Shown: piece by piece, positions 44,193 through 52,271 of the stretch
Position numbering within the stretch: position 1 is the stretch's first letter
How the letters are laid out: each line of letters opens with the position of its first letter
NCBI RefSeq assembly: GCF_013170845.1
Contig: NZ_CP033367.1
Location: 3,535,001 to 3,599,000 of the forward strand
Origin: Mesorhizobium loti R88b
Lineage (GTDB): Bacteria > Pseudomonadota > Alphaproteobacteria > Rhizobiales > Rhizobiaceae
DNA: 64,000 nt
Reading direction: 5' to 3'
Notes under the pieces: model-generated
Seen by the model: only the letters and a program-made list of their open reading frames with translations
Database searches by the model: none
What the model was told of the DNA's origin: nothing
Program-made: the position numbers and the translations under genes

Positions 44193-44564
44193 TTGGCGCG
44201 ATCCGCCGCGCTCATCTCCCTGGTCTTGGCGACAGTTGCCGGTGGTCCGGCAACTGCGGCCGGCGTGCTTGCCGGCTCCTGGGGCAATGATGAAGGCTGT
44301 GCCGGCGTGAAGGCCGGCCACCAGGACAGTGATGCCTATATCGTTCTGACGGCGGAAGGCATCGAGACCTATGGCAGTGGCTGCCGTTTCACGCAGCAAT
44401 TTATGGCGTTGCCGGGTGCGCAATCCGTGAGTTCGACTTGTTCCGCCGAGGGTGAGGCGGGGACGACGACCGAAACCATCGTGGTCACCAACAAGGGAGA
44501 GGATGGCTTCTTCGTTACCATTCCCGGCCTTGAGGAACTGGGGCCGCTGCAATCATGTTCTTGA
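44193..44564 (+). CDS. Small secreted four-cysteine protein, paralogue 1
   Basis: 123 residues if translation begins at the TTG at 44193, two bases after the hydA stop; the frame is open further upstream but overlaps hydA. The first 24 residues (LARSAALISLVLATVAGGPA) look like a signal peptide. The mature part has four cysteines spaced C-x27-C-x18-C-x38-C, and the next gene repeats this spacing almost exactly. No named domain is recognised. The start is uncertain, since no ATG with a good ribosome-binding site exists. Confidence 0.65.
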   Translation: MARSAALISLVLATVAGGPATAAGVLAGSWGNDEGCAGVKAGHQDSDAYIVLTAEGIETYGSGCRFTQQFMALPGAQSVSSTCSAEGEAGTTTETIVVTNKGEDGFFVTIPGLEELGPLQSCS

Positions 44565-44587
44565 ATTTGGACAATGGGGGAATGAGC

Positions 44588-44965
44588 ATGCGTGGTTTTA
44601 GTCTGTCTGTTGCGATGGCTGTCGTTTTGGCTGCTGGCCAGGCTTTCGCGGCAAATATCGATCTGTCCAAGCCCTATGGCGACAAATATGGCTGCATCAA
44701 CCGCAACGGTCAGGAAGTCGCGGCTGATCAGATGCTGCTTTTGACTGACAAGGAACTGACCACCGCCGCCAGCGCCTGCACGTTCACGAAGACGCAAGCG
44801 CAGGCTGACGGATCGCTGGTGGTGACGGCGACATGCGAGGCGGAAGGCGAAGACGGACAGGAGCCGACCAATTTCACCATCAAGCGCAGTGCCAAGAACG
44901 CCAAGAAGCTGACGATCACCGACGCAGACGGCAACGTCATGGGCGAAGTCTCGCGGTGCAAATGA
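44588..44965 (+). CDS. Small secreted four-cysteine protein, paralogue 2
   Basis: 125 residues from the ATG at 44588, six bases after GGGGGA; an ATG at 44582 is too close to that site. The signal peptide (MRGFSLSVAMAVVLAAGQAFA) leaves a mature protein with cysteines spaced C-x27-C-x18-C-x40-C. It aligns with the preceding protein: PYGDKYGC against SWGNDEGC, SACTFTK against SGCRFTQ, ATCEAEGEDG against STCSAEGEAG. Two disulphides are plausible. Function is unknown; position just after the pyrimidine operon may be chance. Confidence 0.78.
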   Translation: MRGFSLSVAMAVVLAAGQAFAANIDLSKPYGDKYGCINRNGQEVAADQMLLLTDKELTTAASACTFTKTQAQADGSLVVTATCEAEGEDGQEPTNFTIKRSAKNAKKLTITDADGNVMGEVSRCK

Positions 44966-44982
44966 CGGCGGTCCCGTCAGCC

Positions 44983-45387
44983 TCAGGCGACCAGCGCATC
45001 CAGTTCCGGCAGCAGGACGACGCTTTCCTGTTCGTTGGGATCGGTGCGGGCAATGACGGCCGAGGACGGAGCATTGCTCAGATTGGCCGGCAGATGCGGC
45101 ACGCCGGCCGGAATGTAGAAGAGGTCGCCGGCCTTGACGATGATATGGTGCTCGAGCCGGTCGCCATACCAGGTATGGACCTCGCCGGAGAGCACGTAGA
45201 TCGCCGTTTCATGGTTCTCATGCAGATGCGCCTTGGCGCGGGCGCCGGGCGGCAAGGTGAGAACGTGCATGCATATGCCCGAGGAGCCGACCGACTCCTT
45301 GGCAATGCCGGCGAAATAGGTCAACCCCTGCTTGCCTTCATAAGTGCTTTCAGGGCGGATAAGATGACAAGTGGGTTTGGGCGACAT
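44983..45387 (-). CDS. Small cupin-domain protein
   Basis: 134 residues from the ATG at 45387, with GGAG upstream; the frame continues to 45552 but the extension is not family-like. The cupin motif 1 region reads HLHENHETAIYVLSGEVHTWYG, with the H-x-H and E metal ligands, and motif 2 reads AGDLFYIPAGVPHLPAN. Single cupins bind a metal and act in many roles, from isomerase to small-molecule sensing. The gene is divergent from the ABC importer operon that follows and convergent with the four-cysteine pair. Confidence 0.85.
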   Translation of the reverse strand: MSPKPTCHLIRPESTYEGKQGLTYFAGIAKESVGSSGICMHVLTLPPGARAKAHLHENHETAIYVLSGEVHTWYGDRLEHHIIVKAGDLFYIPAGVPHLPANLSNAPSSAVIARTDPNEQESVVLLPELDALVA

Positions 45388-45518
45388 CGGGGAACTCCGG
45401 GCGTCGATTTGAGTGGGACAGAGACCAATGGGACTGGGCGAGTGGAAAACAACAACACGATAAAAGCAATCGGAATCCGGTTTGCGCCGCAGGGGCGGGA
45501 ACAGGCAGGCAGCGGCCG

Positions 45519-46310
45519 ATGACGGGGATTTCGCCAGCCGTCGTCGCGGCAAGCAAACTTGGCCTCACCTTCCAGACCAATGACGGGCCGGTGCAGGCGC
45601 TGTCCAATGTCGACCTGACGATCGGCAAGGGGGAGTTCGTCTCCTTCATCGGACCTTCGGGCTGCGGCAAGACCACACTGCTGCGCGTCATCGCCGATCT
45701 GGAGAAGCCGACTTCCGGCACGATTTCGGTCAACGGTATGACACCGGAACAGGCGCGCGAAAAGCGCGCCTATGGCTATGTCTTCCAGGCGGCCGCCCTG
45801 TTTCCCTGGCGCACCATCGAGCGCAATGTCGGTCTGCCACTGGAGATCATGGGCCTGTCCAGAGCCGAGCAGTCGGAGCGCATCAAGCGCACGCTCGACC
45901 TCGTCAATCTCTCGGGTTTCGAGAAGAAATATCCCTGGCAGTTGTCGGGCGGCATGCAGCAGCGCGCCTCGATTGCGCGTGCGCTGGCCTTTGACGCCGA
46001 CCTGCTTTTGATGGACGAGCCGTTCGGCGCGCTGGACGAGATCGTGCGCGACCATCTCAATGAGCAATTGCTGGAACTGTGGGGGCGGACCAACAAGACC
46101 ATCTGCTTCGTCACCCACTCGATTCCGGAAGCTGTGTATCTCTCGACGCGGATCGTCGTGATGTCGCCGCGACCTGGTCGGGTCAGCGACATCATCGAAT
46201 CGACGCTGCCGAAAGAGCGGCCGCTCGACATCCGCGAAACGCCGGAGTTTTTGGCGATCGCCGCGCGGGTGCGCGATGGGTTGCGGGCAGGGCATAGCTA
46301 TGATGATTGA
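45519..46310 (+). CDS. ABC transporter ATP-binding protein, NitT/TauT type
   Basis: 263 residues. Walker A GPSGCGKTT (about 45-53), the Q-loop region VFQAAALFPWRTI, signature QLSGGMQQRASIARAL and Walker B LLLMDEPFGALDE are all intact, followed by the H-loop VTHSIPEAVYL. The closest families import nitrate, taurine, sulphonates or thiamine precursors. It opens an operon with two permeases and an NMT1/THI5-like binding protein. The start at ATG 45519 has no strong Shine-Dalgarno. A 358-base gap with two repeat elements separates it from the first permease gene. Confidence 0.93.
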   Translation: MTGISPAVVAASKLGLTFQTNDGPVQALSNVDLTIGKGEFVSFIGPSGCGKTTLLRVIADLEKPTSGTISVNGMTPEQAREKRAYGYVFQAAALFPWRTIERNVGLPLEIMGLSRAEQSERIKRTLDLVNLSGFEKKYPWQLSGGMQQRASIARALAFDADLLLMDEPFGALDEIVRDHLNEQLLELWGRTNKTICFVTHSIPEAVYLSTRIVVMSPRPGRVSDIIESTLPKERPLDIRETPEFLAIAARVRDGLRAGHSYDD

Positions 46311-46332
46311 GGGCGCGCACGATGAGCTTCCT

Positions 46333-46387
46333 CCTCTCCCCATCGGGGAGAGGGTGGCCGGAGCGAAGCGGAGGTCGGGTGAGGGGG
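46333..46387. repeat. REP-like element inside the ABC operon
   Basis: Stem CCTCTCCCC (46333-46341) with GGGGAGAGG (46345-46353), followed by GGTGGCCGGAGCGAAGCGG and a GGTGAGGGGG edge. Read on the minus strand it has the same CCCCCTCA edge and C-rich/G-rich hairpin as the element at 2672-2723. Confidence 0.75.
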
Positions 46388-46401
46388 CGGCCACCCGCGC
46401 C

Positions 46402-46619
46402 TTCGTCATCCTAGGGCGGAGCAAGGAGCGAAGCGACGCGGCGCAGACCCTAGGATCCATGCCGTTACCTCGACGCTCCGCAGCGGTGCAAAACAGTGCT
46501 CCCTACGCAGTGCGTTGGAAGGCGAACATTCTCGACCGCTTATACCCCTCGGCCAACGTCACGGAATGGATCCTAGGGTCTGCGCGACGCTTCGCGTCGC
46601 TCCGCCCTAGGATGACGAA
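46402..46619. mobile_element. MITE-like non-coding element with about 60-base terminal inverted repeats
   Basis: The arm at 46402-46465 and the reverse complement of 46561-46619 share two perfect blocks. One is 21 bases (46402-46422, starting TTCGTCATCCTAGG, with 46599-46619). The other is 20 bases (46441-46460, GCGCAGACCCTAGGATCCAT, with 46566-46585). A variable segment of 18 or 13 bases separates the blocks. About 95 unrelated bases lie between the arms, and no open frame is convincing. No clear target-site duplication is visible. Confidence 0.75.
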
Positions 46620-46668
46620 AGACCGGCAGCGCCGCTTTCTGCAGTTGCGGTTGGGAAGGGCCCGCTAA

Positions 46669-47547
46669 ATGGACACCTTCCGCGACAAGCTCGTGCCCGT
46701 CACGTCCATCCTCCTGGGCGTCGTCATCCTCTGGTACGTCTTCGCCGTCATCCTCAACGCGCCGTTCCAGCGCGATCTCGACCGCCGTGCGAATGAGACT
46801 TCCACCTTCAGCGAGCTCATCGGCAAGACGCTGTCGCAGCCGAAGCCGACGCTGCCGGCACCACATCAGGTGGCTGTGAATTTCTTTGAGAACACCTTCC
46901 TGCGGCCCATCAATTCGAACCGCAGCCTCGTCTACAATGCCTGGGTGACGCTGTCCTCGACGCTGCTCGGCTTCGCCTTCGGCACGGCGCTCGGCATCAT
47001 CATTGCGGTCGGCATCGTGCATGTGGCGACGCTGGACCGCAGCCTGATGCCGTGGATCATCGCCTCGCAGACGATTCCGATCCTGGCGGTGGCGCCGATG
47101 ATCATCGTCGTGCTGGGGGCGGTCGGCATCAGTGGCCTGATTCCGAAAGCGATGATTTCGACCTATCTGTCGTTCTTCCCGGTGACGGTGGGCATGGTGA
47201 AGGGGCTGCGCTCGCCCGAGATCATGCATCTCGACCTGATGCACACCTATAATGCCAGTCGTATGCAGACCTTCTGGAAGCTGCGTGTGCCGGCCTCGGT
47301 GCCTTTCCTGTTCACCTCGATGAAGGTGGCGGTGGCGGCGAGCCTGGTCGGCGCCATTGTCGGCGAACTGCCGACCGGTGCGGTCGCCGGCATCGGCGCC
47401 AAGCTGCTCGCCGGCGCCTATTACAGCCAGTCGATCGATATCTGGTCGGCGCTGGTCGCCGGCTCGATCGTGGCGGCGCTGCTGGTCATGGTGGTCGGCA
47501 TTGCTGGCCGCCTCGTCGATCGCGCCATGGGCGGGAGGCCGGCATGA
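46669..47547 (+). CDS. ABC transporter permease, NitT/TauT type (first)
   Basis: 292 residues with about six membrane segments, beginning VTSILLGVVILWYVFAVIL. The EAA-like loop is at HTYNASRMQTFWKLRVPASVPFLF, as in BPD_transp_1 permeases of the nitrate/taurine group. A periplasmic stretch of about 60 residues separates the first two membrane segments. The last four bases overlap the next permease gene (ATGA), so the two are translationally coupled and likely form a heterodimer channel. Confidence 0.92.
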   Translation: MDTFRDKLVPVTSILLGVVILWYVFAVILNAPFQRDLDRRANETSTFSELIGKTLSQPKPTLPAPHQVAVNFFENTFLRPINSNRSLVYNAWVTLSSTLLGFAFGTALGIIIAVGIVHVATLDRSLMPWIIASQTIPILAVAPMIIVVLGAVGISGLIPKAMISTYLSFFPVTVGMVKGLRSPEIMHLDLMHTYNASRMQTFWKLRVPASVPFLFTSMKVAVAASLVGAIVGELPTGAVAGIGAKLLAGAYYSQSIDIWSALVAGSIVAALLVMVVGIAGRLVDRAMGGRPA

Positions 47548-48698
47548 ACTGGCTGAAGCCCTCCTGGCAAGCGGCGCTGACCATTGTGCTATGCCTGACT
47601 GCAATCGCGCTCGGCGCAATGTCGAAACCGGAAGCGGCGGCACTTGCCGACCCGACGGCTGCTATCAATTACCCCTATCTCGGAACGAAGGGTTTAATGC
47701 TCGGCTTGGCCGTGCTGGCGGCACTGATCTCGATGGTCAGGATTGCGCCGCTTGCGGAGGCCGTGGTGCTATTCATCGGCGCCCATCTCGTCGCCTGGCT
47801 GCTGATCTCGGGCATTGCCGGTTTCGAAGGCACGGCATTGGCGCCATATTTCCTGCTGCTGGCGGCAGCGTGGTTGCTCGATTGGCGTTGCGTAGCGGTG
47901 CTTTCATCACTGCGGCCTCTTGGCAGCTCTGAGCGGACGGCGTTGCGCCTGCTCATTCCGGCCATCTTCGGCGCCTGGATCCTGATCATCTGGGAAGCCG
48001 TCACCCGCGGTGCCGGCATTCCCTTCATCCTGCTGCCGCCGCCGAGTGCGATTGGGGTGCGGATCGCCAACTCCCTGCCGGTGCTCGGCGCCGATGTGCG
48101 GCAGACGATCTTCAAGGCGGTGCTGTTCGGCTATGTCGTGGGCAGCGGCGCCGGCTTCATCACCGCGATCCTCGCCGACCGCGTGCCGTTCCTGCGGCGC
48201 GGGCTCTTGCCGATCGGCAACATGGTCTCGGCGCTGCCGATCATCGGCGTCGCACCCATCATGGTGATGTGGTTCGGCTTCGACTGGCAGTCCAAGGCGG
48301 CAGTCGTCATCATCATGACCTTCTTCCCGATGCTGGTGAACACAGTCGCCGGGCTTGCCGCGTCAGGTCATATGGAGCGCGACCTGATGCGCACCTATGC
48401 GTCTGGCTATTGGCCAACGCTCATCAAGCTCAGGCTGCCGGCCGCCGCGCCCTTCATCTTCAACGCGCTGAAGATCAATTCGACGCTGGCGCTGATCGGC
48501 GCCATCGTCGCCGAGTTCTTCGGCACGCCCGTGGTCGGCATGGGCTTCCGCATCTCCACCGAGGTCGGGCGGATGAACATCGACATGGTCTGGGCCGAAA
48601 TCGCAGTTGCAGCTCTTGCGGGTTCGGTCTTTTATGGCGTGGTCGCTCTTGTCGAAAGAGCCGTCACGTTTTGGCATCCCTCTGTCCGTGGTGGATAG
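47544..48698 (+). CDS. ABC transporter permease, NitT/TauT type (second, with extra N-terminal segments)
   Basis: 384 residues. The C-terminal 250 form the usual permease domain (LLPPPSAIGVRIANSLP, EAA loop MRTYASGYWPTLIKLRLPAAAPFIF). The first 130 or so residues add about four hydrophobic segments not found in standard 250-280 residue TauC-like proteins. Its start overlaps the previous permease stop by four bases. It would pair with that protein in an importer served by the binding protein encoded next. Confidence 0.92.
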   Translation: MNWLKPSWQAALTIVLCLTAIALGAMSKPEAAALADPTAAINYPYLGTKGLMLGLAVLAALISMVRIAPLAEAVVLFIGAHLVAWLLISGIAGFEGTALAPYFLLLAAAWLLDWRCVAVLSSLRPLGSSERTALRLLIPAIFGAWILIIWEAVTRGAGIPFILLPPPSAIGVRIANSLPVLGADVRQTIFKAVLFGYVVGSGAGFITAILADRVPFLRRGLLPIGNMVSALPIIGVAPIMVMWFGFDWQSKAAVVIIMTFFPMLVNTVAGLAASGHMERDLMRTYASGYWPTLIKLRLPAAAPFIFNALKINSTLALIGAIVAEFFGTPVVGMGFRISTEVGRMNIDMVWAEIAVAALAGSVFYGVVALVERAVTFWHPSVRGG

Positions 48699-48739
48699 GG
48701 GCGGTGGGTTTAAGGGCACTAACTTCAGAGGGTAAAAGA

Positions 48740-49711
48740 ATGAAAAAACTGATTATTCCGGTTCTGGCCGGCGCGATGTCGCTGGCCGCGTTCCAGGCAA
48801 TGGCCGCCGACAAGGTGACGTTGCAGCTGAAATGGGTCACGCAGGCCCAGTTTGCCGGCTACTATGTCGCCAAAGCCAAGGGTTTCTATGAGGCCGAGGG
48901 CCTCGATGTCGACATCAAGCCGGGCGGCCCCGATATCGCGCCCGAGCAGGTGATTGCCGGCGGTGGCGCCGATGTCATCGTCGACTGGATGGGCGGTGCG
49001 CTGGCCGCACGCGAAAAAGGCGTGCCGCTTGTCAACATCGCCCAGCCGTTCAAGAAGGCCGGCATGGAACTGGTCTGCCCGAAGGATGGCCCGATCAAGA
49101 CCGAAGCCGACTTCAAGGGCCATACGCTCGGCGTCTGGTTCTTCGGCAACGAATATCCGTTCTACGCCTGGATGAACAAGCTCGGCCTGAAGACCGAAGG
49201 CGGCCCGGACGGCGTCACCGTGCTCAAGCAGAGCTTCGACGTGCAGCCGCTGATCCAGAAGCAAGCGGATTGCATCTCGGTCATGACCTACAACGAGTAC
49301 TGGCAGCTGATCGACGCCGGCTACAAGCCGGAACAGCTGACCGTCTTCAACTACTCGGCGATGGGTAACGACCTGCTTGAGGACGGCCTCTATGCGTCGG
49401 AAGACAAGCTCAAGGATCCGGCCTTCGAGGACAAGATGGTGCGTTTCGTGCGCGCTTCGATGAAGGGCTGGAAATACGCCGTCGACAACAATGACGAAGC
49501 GGCAAGCATTGTCATGGACGGCGGCGGCCAGGACGAGAACCACCAGAAGCGCATGATGAGCGAAGTCGCCAAGCTGATCGACAATGCCGACGGCAAGCTC
49601 GATCCGGCGACCTACGAGCGCACCGCCAAGGCGCTGCTCGACCAGAAGATCATCACCAAGGAGCCGAAAGGCGCCTACACCACCGCCATCACCGACAAGG
49701 CTGTGAAGTAA
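48740..49711 (+). CDS. ABC transporter substrate-binding protein, NMT1/THI5-like
   Basis: 323 residues from the ATG at 48740 (AGAGGG upstream). A signal peptide (MKKLIIPVLAGAMSLAAFQAMA) precedes the NMT1/THI5-like core: LKWVTQAQFAGYYVAKAKGFYEAEGLDV is the family hallmark and lies right after cleavage. Known relatives bind pyrimidine compounds such as hydroxymethylpyrimidine or formylaminopyrimidine, riboflavin precursors or other small ligands. With the pyrimidine-degradation genes upstream, uptake of pyrimidine-type substrates is a reasonable inference, not proven. A strong terminator follows. Confidence 0.92.
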   Translation: MKKLIIPVLAGAMSLAAFQAMAADKVTLQLKWVTQAQFAGYYVAKAKGFYEAEGLDVDIKPGGPDIAPEQVIAGGGADVIVDWMGGALAAREKGVPLVNIAQPFKKAGMELVCPKDGPIKTEADFKGHTLGVWFFGNEYPFYAWMNKLGLKTEGGPDGVTVLKQSFDVQPLIQKQADCISVMTYNEYWQLIDAGYKPEQLTVFNYSAMGNDLLEDGLYASEDKLKDPAFEDKMVRFVRASMKGWKYAVDNNDEAASIVMDGGGQDENHQKRMMSEVAKLIDNADGKLDPATYERTAKALLDQKIITKEPKGAYTTAITDKAVK

Positions 49712-49738
49712 GCCTACCAGTCATCCTGATTTCGAAAG

Positions 49739-49769
49739 CGGCGCCTTTGACAAAATGTCAGAGGCGCCG
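49739..49769. terminator. Bidirectional terminator between the ABC operon and the Lrp gene
   Basis: The 14-base stem CGGCGCCTTTGACA (49739-49752) pairs with 49756-49769 (one T-G wobble), loop AAA, followed by TTCCTTTA. The stem overlaps the last codons of the minus-strand lrp gene, whose stop is at 49758-49760. Confidence 0.75.
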
Positions 49770-50216
49770 TTCCTTTATGGTGTTCATGACGAAGCTGGTC
49801 TCGATCGAGGCGACGCATTTCAGCCGTGCGATCTTCTCCTTGATGAAGCGCTCATATTGTTCGAGGCTGCCGGTCACCACCTTCAGCACATAGTCGCGCG
49901 AACCGGTGACGAGGTGACATTCCAGCACTTCTTCCCAGCCGCGGATCGCGTCTTCGAACATGACGATCTCGTCCTCGTTCTGGCGGCTGAGGCGGATGGT
50001 GGCGATGGCGACCATGCTCCAGCCGAAGGCGGCGGGATCGACCAGCGTCGTGTAGCCTCTGATGACACCGGTCTCCTCCAGCCGCCGCACGCGCCTCAGG
50101 CAAGGGGATGGCGAAAGGCCAATGCGCTCGGCAAGCTCATTGTTGGTGATGCGCGCGTCGGCTCGCAATTCCCTGAGAATTCGGAGGTCGAAATCGTCGG
50201 CTATCTTCTGCTGCAC
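49758..50216 (-). CDS. Lrp/AsnC-family transcriptional regulator
   Basis: 152 residues from a GTG at 50216 (GGGAG about nine bases upstream). The winged helix (about 6-60) reads DDFDLRILRELRADARITNNELAERIGLSPSPCLRRVRRLEETGVI, of which LSPSPCLRRVRRLE is the recognition helix pattern. The RAM domain with VTGSRDYVLKVV follows. Lrp/AsnC proteins sense amino acids and usually control a neighbour; the divergent gene encodes a sulphur amino-acid lyase-like enzyme, so methionine or a related amino acid is a likely effector. Confidence 0.92.
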   Translation of the reverse strand: MQQKIADDFDLRILRELRADARITNNELAERIGLSPSPCLRRVRRLEETGVIRGYTTLVDPAAFGWSMVAIATIRLSRQNEDEIVMFEDAIRGWEEVLECHLVTGSRDYVLKVVTGSLEQYERFIKEKIARLKCVASIETSFVMNTIKERRL

Positions 50217-50337
50217 TTTTTATCGCTCCCGGCAGTTTGTTGCTTGGATGCAGCCATGCCAGGCCAAAAATAGCAAGGACTGGCCGATCGGGATCGCATA
50301 AATTGCGGCACGAAACCTTTCAGAAGCAGGAAAAGCC

Positions 50338-51621
50338 ATGACCGCTCCGCGTCCGTCGAAAACCCATATCGGCAACCACAAGCTCCATCCGGAGACGCTG
50401 ATGCTGAGCTATGGTTTCGATCCGCAGCTTTCCGAGGGCGCTGTCAAGCCGCCGGTGTTCCTGACCTCGACCTTCGTGTTCAAATCGGCGGAGGAGGGGC
50501 GCGACTTCTTCGACTACACGTCCGGCCGCAAGGAGCCGCCAAGCGGCACCGCGTCGGGTCTGGTCTATTCACGCTTCAACCATCCCAACAGCGAGATCGT
50601 CGAGGACCGGCTGGCGATCTATGAGGGGACGGATGCCTGCATCCTGTTTTCCTCGGGCATGTCGGCGATCGCAACGACACTGCTCGCCTATGCCCGCCCG
50701 GGCGACGTCATCCTGCATTCGCAACCGCTCTATGGCGGCACCGAGACGCTGCTGACGCGCACGCTTTCCGGCTTCGGCATCGGCGCTGTCGGCTTTGCCG
50801 ATGGGGTCGACGAGACGGCGGTGCGGGTGGCAGCCGATGCCGCGGTCGCGAAGGGGCGTGTTTCGGTGATCCTGATCGAGACACCGTCGAACCCGACCAA
50901 CAGCCTGGTCGACATCGCGCTGATGCGGAAGATCGCCGACGAGATTGGCGCCAGCCAAGGCTCGACGCCGATCATCGTTTGCGACAACACGCTGCTTGGT
51001 CCGGTGTTCCAGCGGCCGATCGAACATGGCGCTGATGTCTCGGTCTATTCGCTGACCAAATATGTCGGCGGCCATTCCGACCTGATCGCGGGTGCGGCCA
51101 TGGGCAGCAAGGCGGTCACCAAGCCAATCAAGGCGTTGCGCGGCGCCATCGGCACCCAGCTCGACCCGCATTCCTGCTGGATGCTCGGCCGCTCGCTGGA
51201 GACGCTGTCGATCCGCATGGAACGGGCCAACGACAATGCGCGTGTGATCGCGGAATTCCTACGCGACCATGCCAAGGTCGAGAAGGTGCATTATCTGCCG
51301 TTCCTCGGCGAGGATACACCTGCGGCGCACGCCTATCGCGCCCAATGCAGCGGCGCCGGCTCGACCTTCTCCTTCGACATCAGGGGTGGACAGAAGGCTG
51401 CGTTCGCCTTCCTCAATGGACTGCAGATATTCAAGCTGGCTGTAAGCCTCGGCGGTACGGAATCGCTCGCCAGCCATCCGGCGGCCATGACCCATTCCGG
51501 CATTCCCTTCGACGTGCGCCAGCGCATAGGGGTGCTGGAAACCACGGTCAGGCTGTCGATCGGTGTCGAGCATCCCGATGATCTGATCGCCGACCTGACG
51601 CAGGCACTGGCGGCGGTCTGA
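50338..51621 (+). CDS. PLP-dependent Cys/Met metabolism enzyme (methionine gamma-lyase or cystathionine gamma-synthase-like)
   Basis: 427 residues. The Cys/Met metabolism PLP fold is clear: [59 protein letters not shown] and the PLP lysine in [19 protein letters not shown]. The length is slightly above methionine gamma-lyase (about 400) owing to an N-terminal extension and an insertion near [11 protein letters not shown]. Reaction type (lyase or synthase) cannot be fixed by reading. Divergence from an Lrp regulator suggests amino-acid catabolism. AGGAAA lies before the ATG. Confidence 0.9.
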   Translation: MTAPRPSKTHIGNHKLHPETLMLSYGFDPQLSEGAVKPPVFLTSTFVFKSAEEGRDFFDYTSGRKEPPSGTASGLVYSRFNHPNSEIVEDRLAIYEGTDACILFSSGMSAIATTLLAYARPGDVILHSQPLYGGTETLLTRTLSGFGIGAVGFADGVDETAVRVAADAAVAKGRVSVILIETPSNPTNSLVDIALMRKIADEIGASQGSTPIIVCDNTLLGPVFQRPIEHGADVSVYSLTKYVGGHSDLIAGAAMGSKAVTKPIKALRGAIGTQLDPHSCWMLGRSLETLSIRMERANDNARVIAEFLRDHAKVEKVHYLPFLGEDTPAAHAYRAQCSGAGSTFSFDIRGGQKAAFAFLNGLQIFKLAVSLGGTESLASHPAAMTHSGIPFDVRQRIGVLETTVRLSIGVEHPDDLIADLTQALAAV

Positions 51622-51779
51622 GCTCTCTGCCCCAGGAAGCCGGGTGAATCGCCCTTATCGTGCGGGCAATCACAAAAACGTGTGCCGGGATACATTACGC
51701 CGCCCAACCGTTGCGCTTAAGGCATGCGCGCGCCTCGGTTGGGGCGTGACGTATGTGAAAATCCAATCGGAGGTTCTTC

Positions 51780-52223
51780 ATGCGCACACACTCTTTCCTG
51801 CCAGTGCTTTCGGCACTGGCCGTTTCGACCGCTTACGTGTTCGCCTCACCGGCCATGGCCGAGGTGGTGAAGTACAAAGCGACGCTCGATGGCAGCCAGC
51901 AAAGCCCGGCCGTGACAACCAAGGGCAAGGGCACCGCGACGTTCACCTTCGACACGACCAAGAAGAAGCTCAGCTGGAACGTCAAATATTCCGGCCTCAG
52001 CGGGCCGGCGATCGCAGCGCACATTCACGGCCCGGCGGCGATGGGTGCGAATGCAGCGCCGGTCATCCCGTTCAAAGGCAAGCTGAAGAGCCCGATCAAG
52101 GGTTCAGCCGAACTGACCGACGCGCAGGCCGCCGACTTGGCGGCCGGCAACTACTACGTCAATGTCCACACCGCCGCGAACAAGGATGGCGAAATCCGCG
52201 GCCAGATCGAGGCAGCGAAGTAG
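51780..52223 (+). CDS. CHRD-domain secreted protein
   Basis: 147 residues with a signal peptide ending SPAMA (about 27). The rest is one CHRD domain: YKATLDGSQQSPAVTTKGKG at the start, AAHIHGPAAMG in the middle and YYVNVHTAANKDGEIRGQI at the end, the standard histidine and G-E-I-R-G-Q landmarks. The domain is named for chordin, but bacterial proteins of this type have no settled function. GGAGG lies close before the ATG. A 5' leader with an inverted repeat (51703-51710 with 51736-51743) precedes it, and a strong terminator follows. Confidence 0.93.
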   Translation: MRTHSFLPVLSALAVSTAYVFASPAMAEVVKYKATLDGSQQSPAVTTKGKGTATFTFDTTKKKLSWNVKYSGLSGPAIAAHIHGPAAMGANAAPVIPFKGKLKSPIKGSAELTDAQAADLAAGNYYVNVHTAANKDGEIRGQIEAAK

Positions 52224-52241
52224 CGCAAGCCGCGCCTACAC

Positions 52242-52267
52242 AAAAGGGGCGGGTGACCGCCCCTTTT
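52242..52267. terminator. Rho-independent terminator between convergent genes
   Basis: AAAAGGGGCGG (52242-52252) pairs with CCGCCCCTTTT (52257-52267), loop GTGA, with two more T after the stem on the plus strand and an A/T-rich run on the other. It serves the CHRD gene and, in reverse, the ThDP-enzyme gene ending at 52272. Confidence 0.88.
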
Positions 52268-52271
52268 TTCG

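Noticed and set aside
45388-45518. RutR-like site between the cupin and ABC importer genes
   Set aside because: The best candidate (around the GACCAATGGGAC motif) has a poor right half and would match by chance.
46402-46619. Rho-independent terminator of the ATPase gene
   Set aside because: The arms are about 60 bases each and separated by about 95 bases without a T tract, which fits a MITE-like element better than a terminator.
51686-51713. EcfG-type stress promoter before the CHRD gene
   Set aside because: The candidate -35 (GGGAT) differs too much from GGAAC, though CGTT follows at 17 bases.
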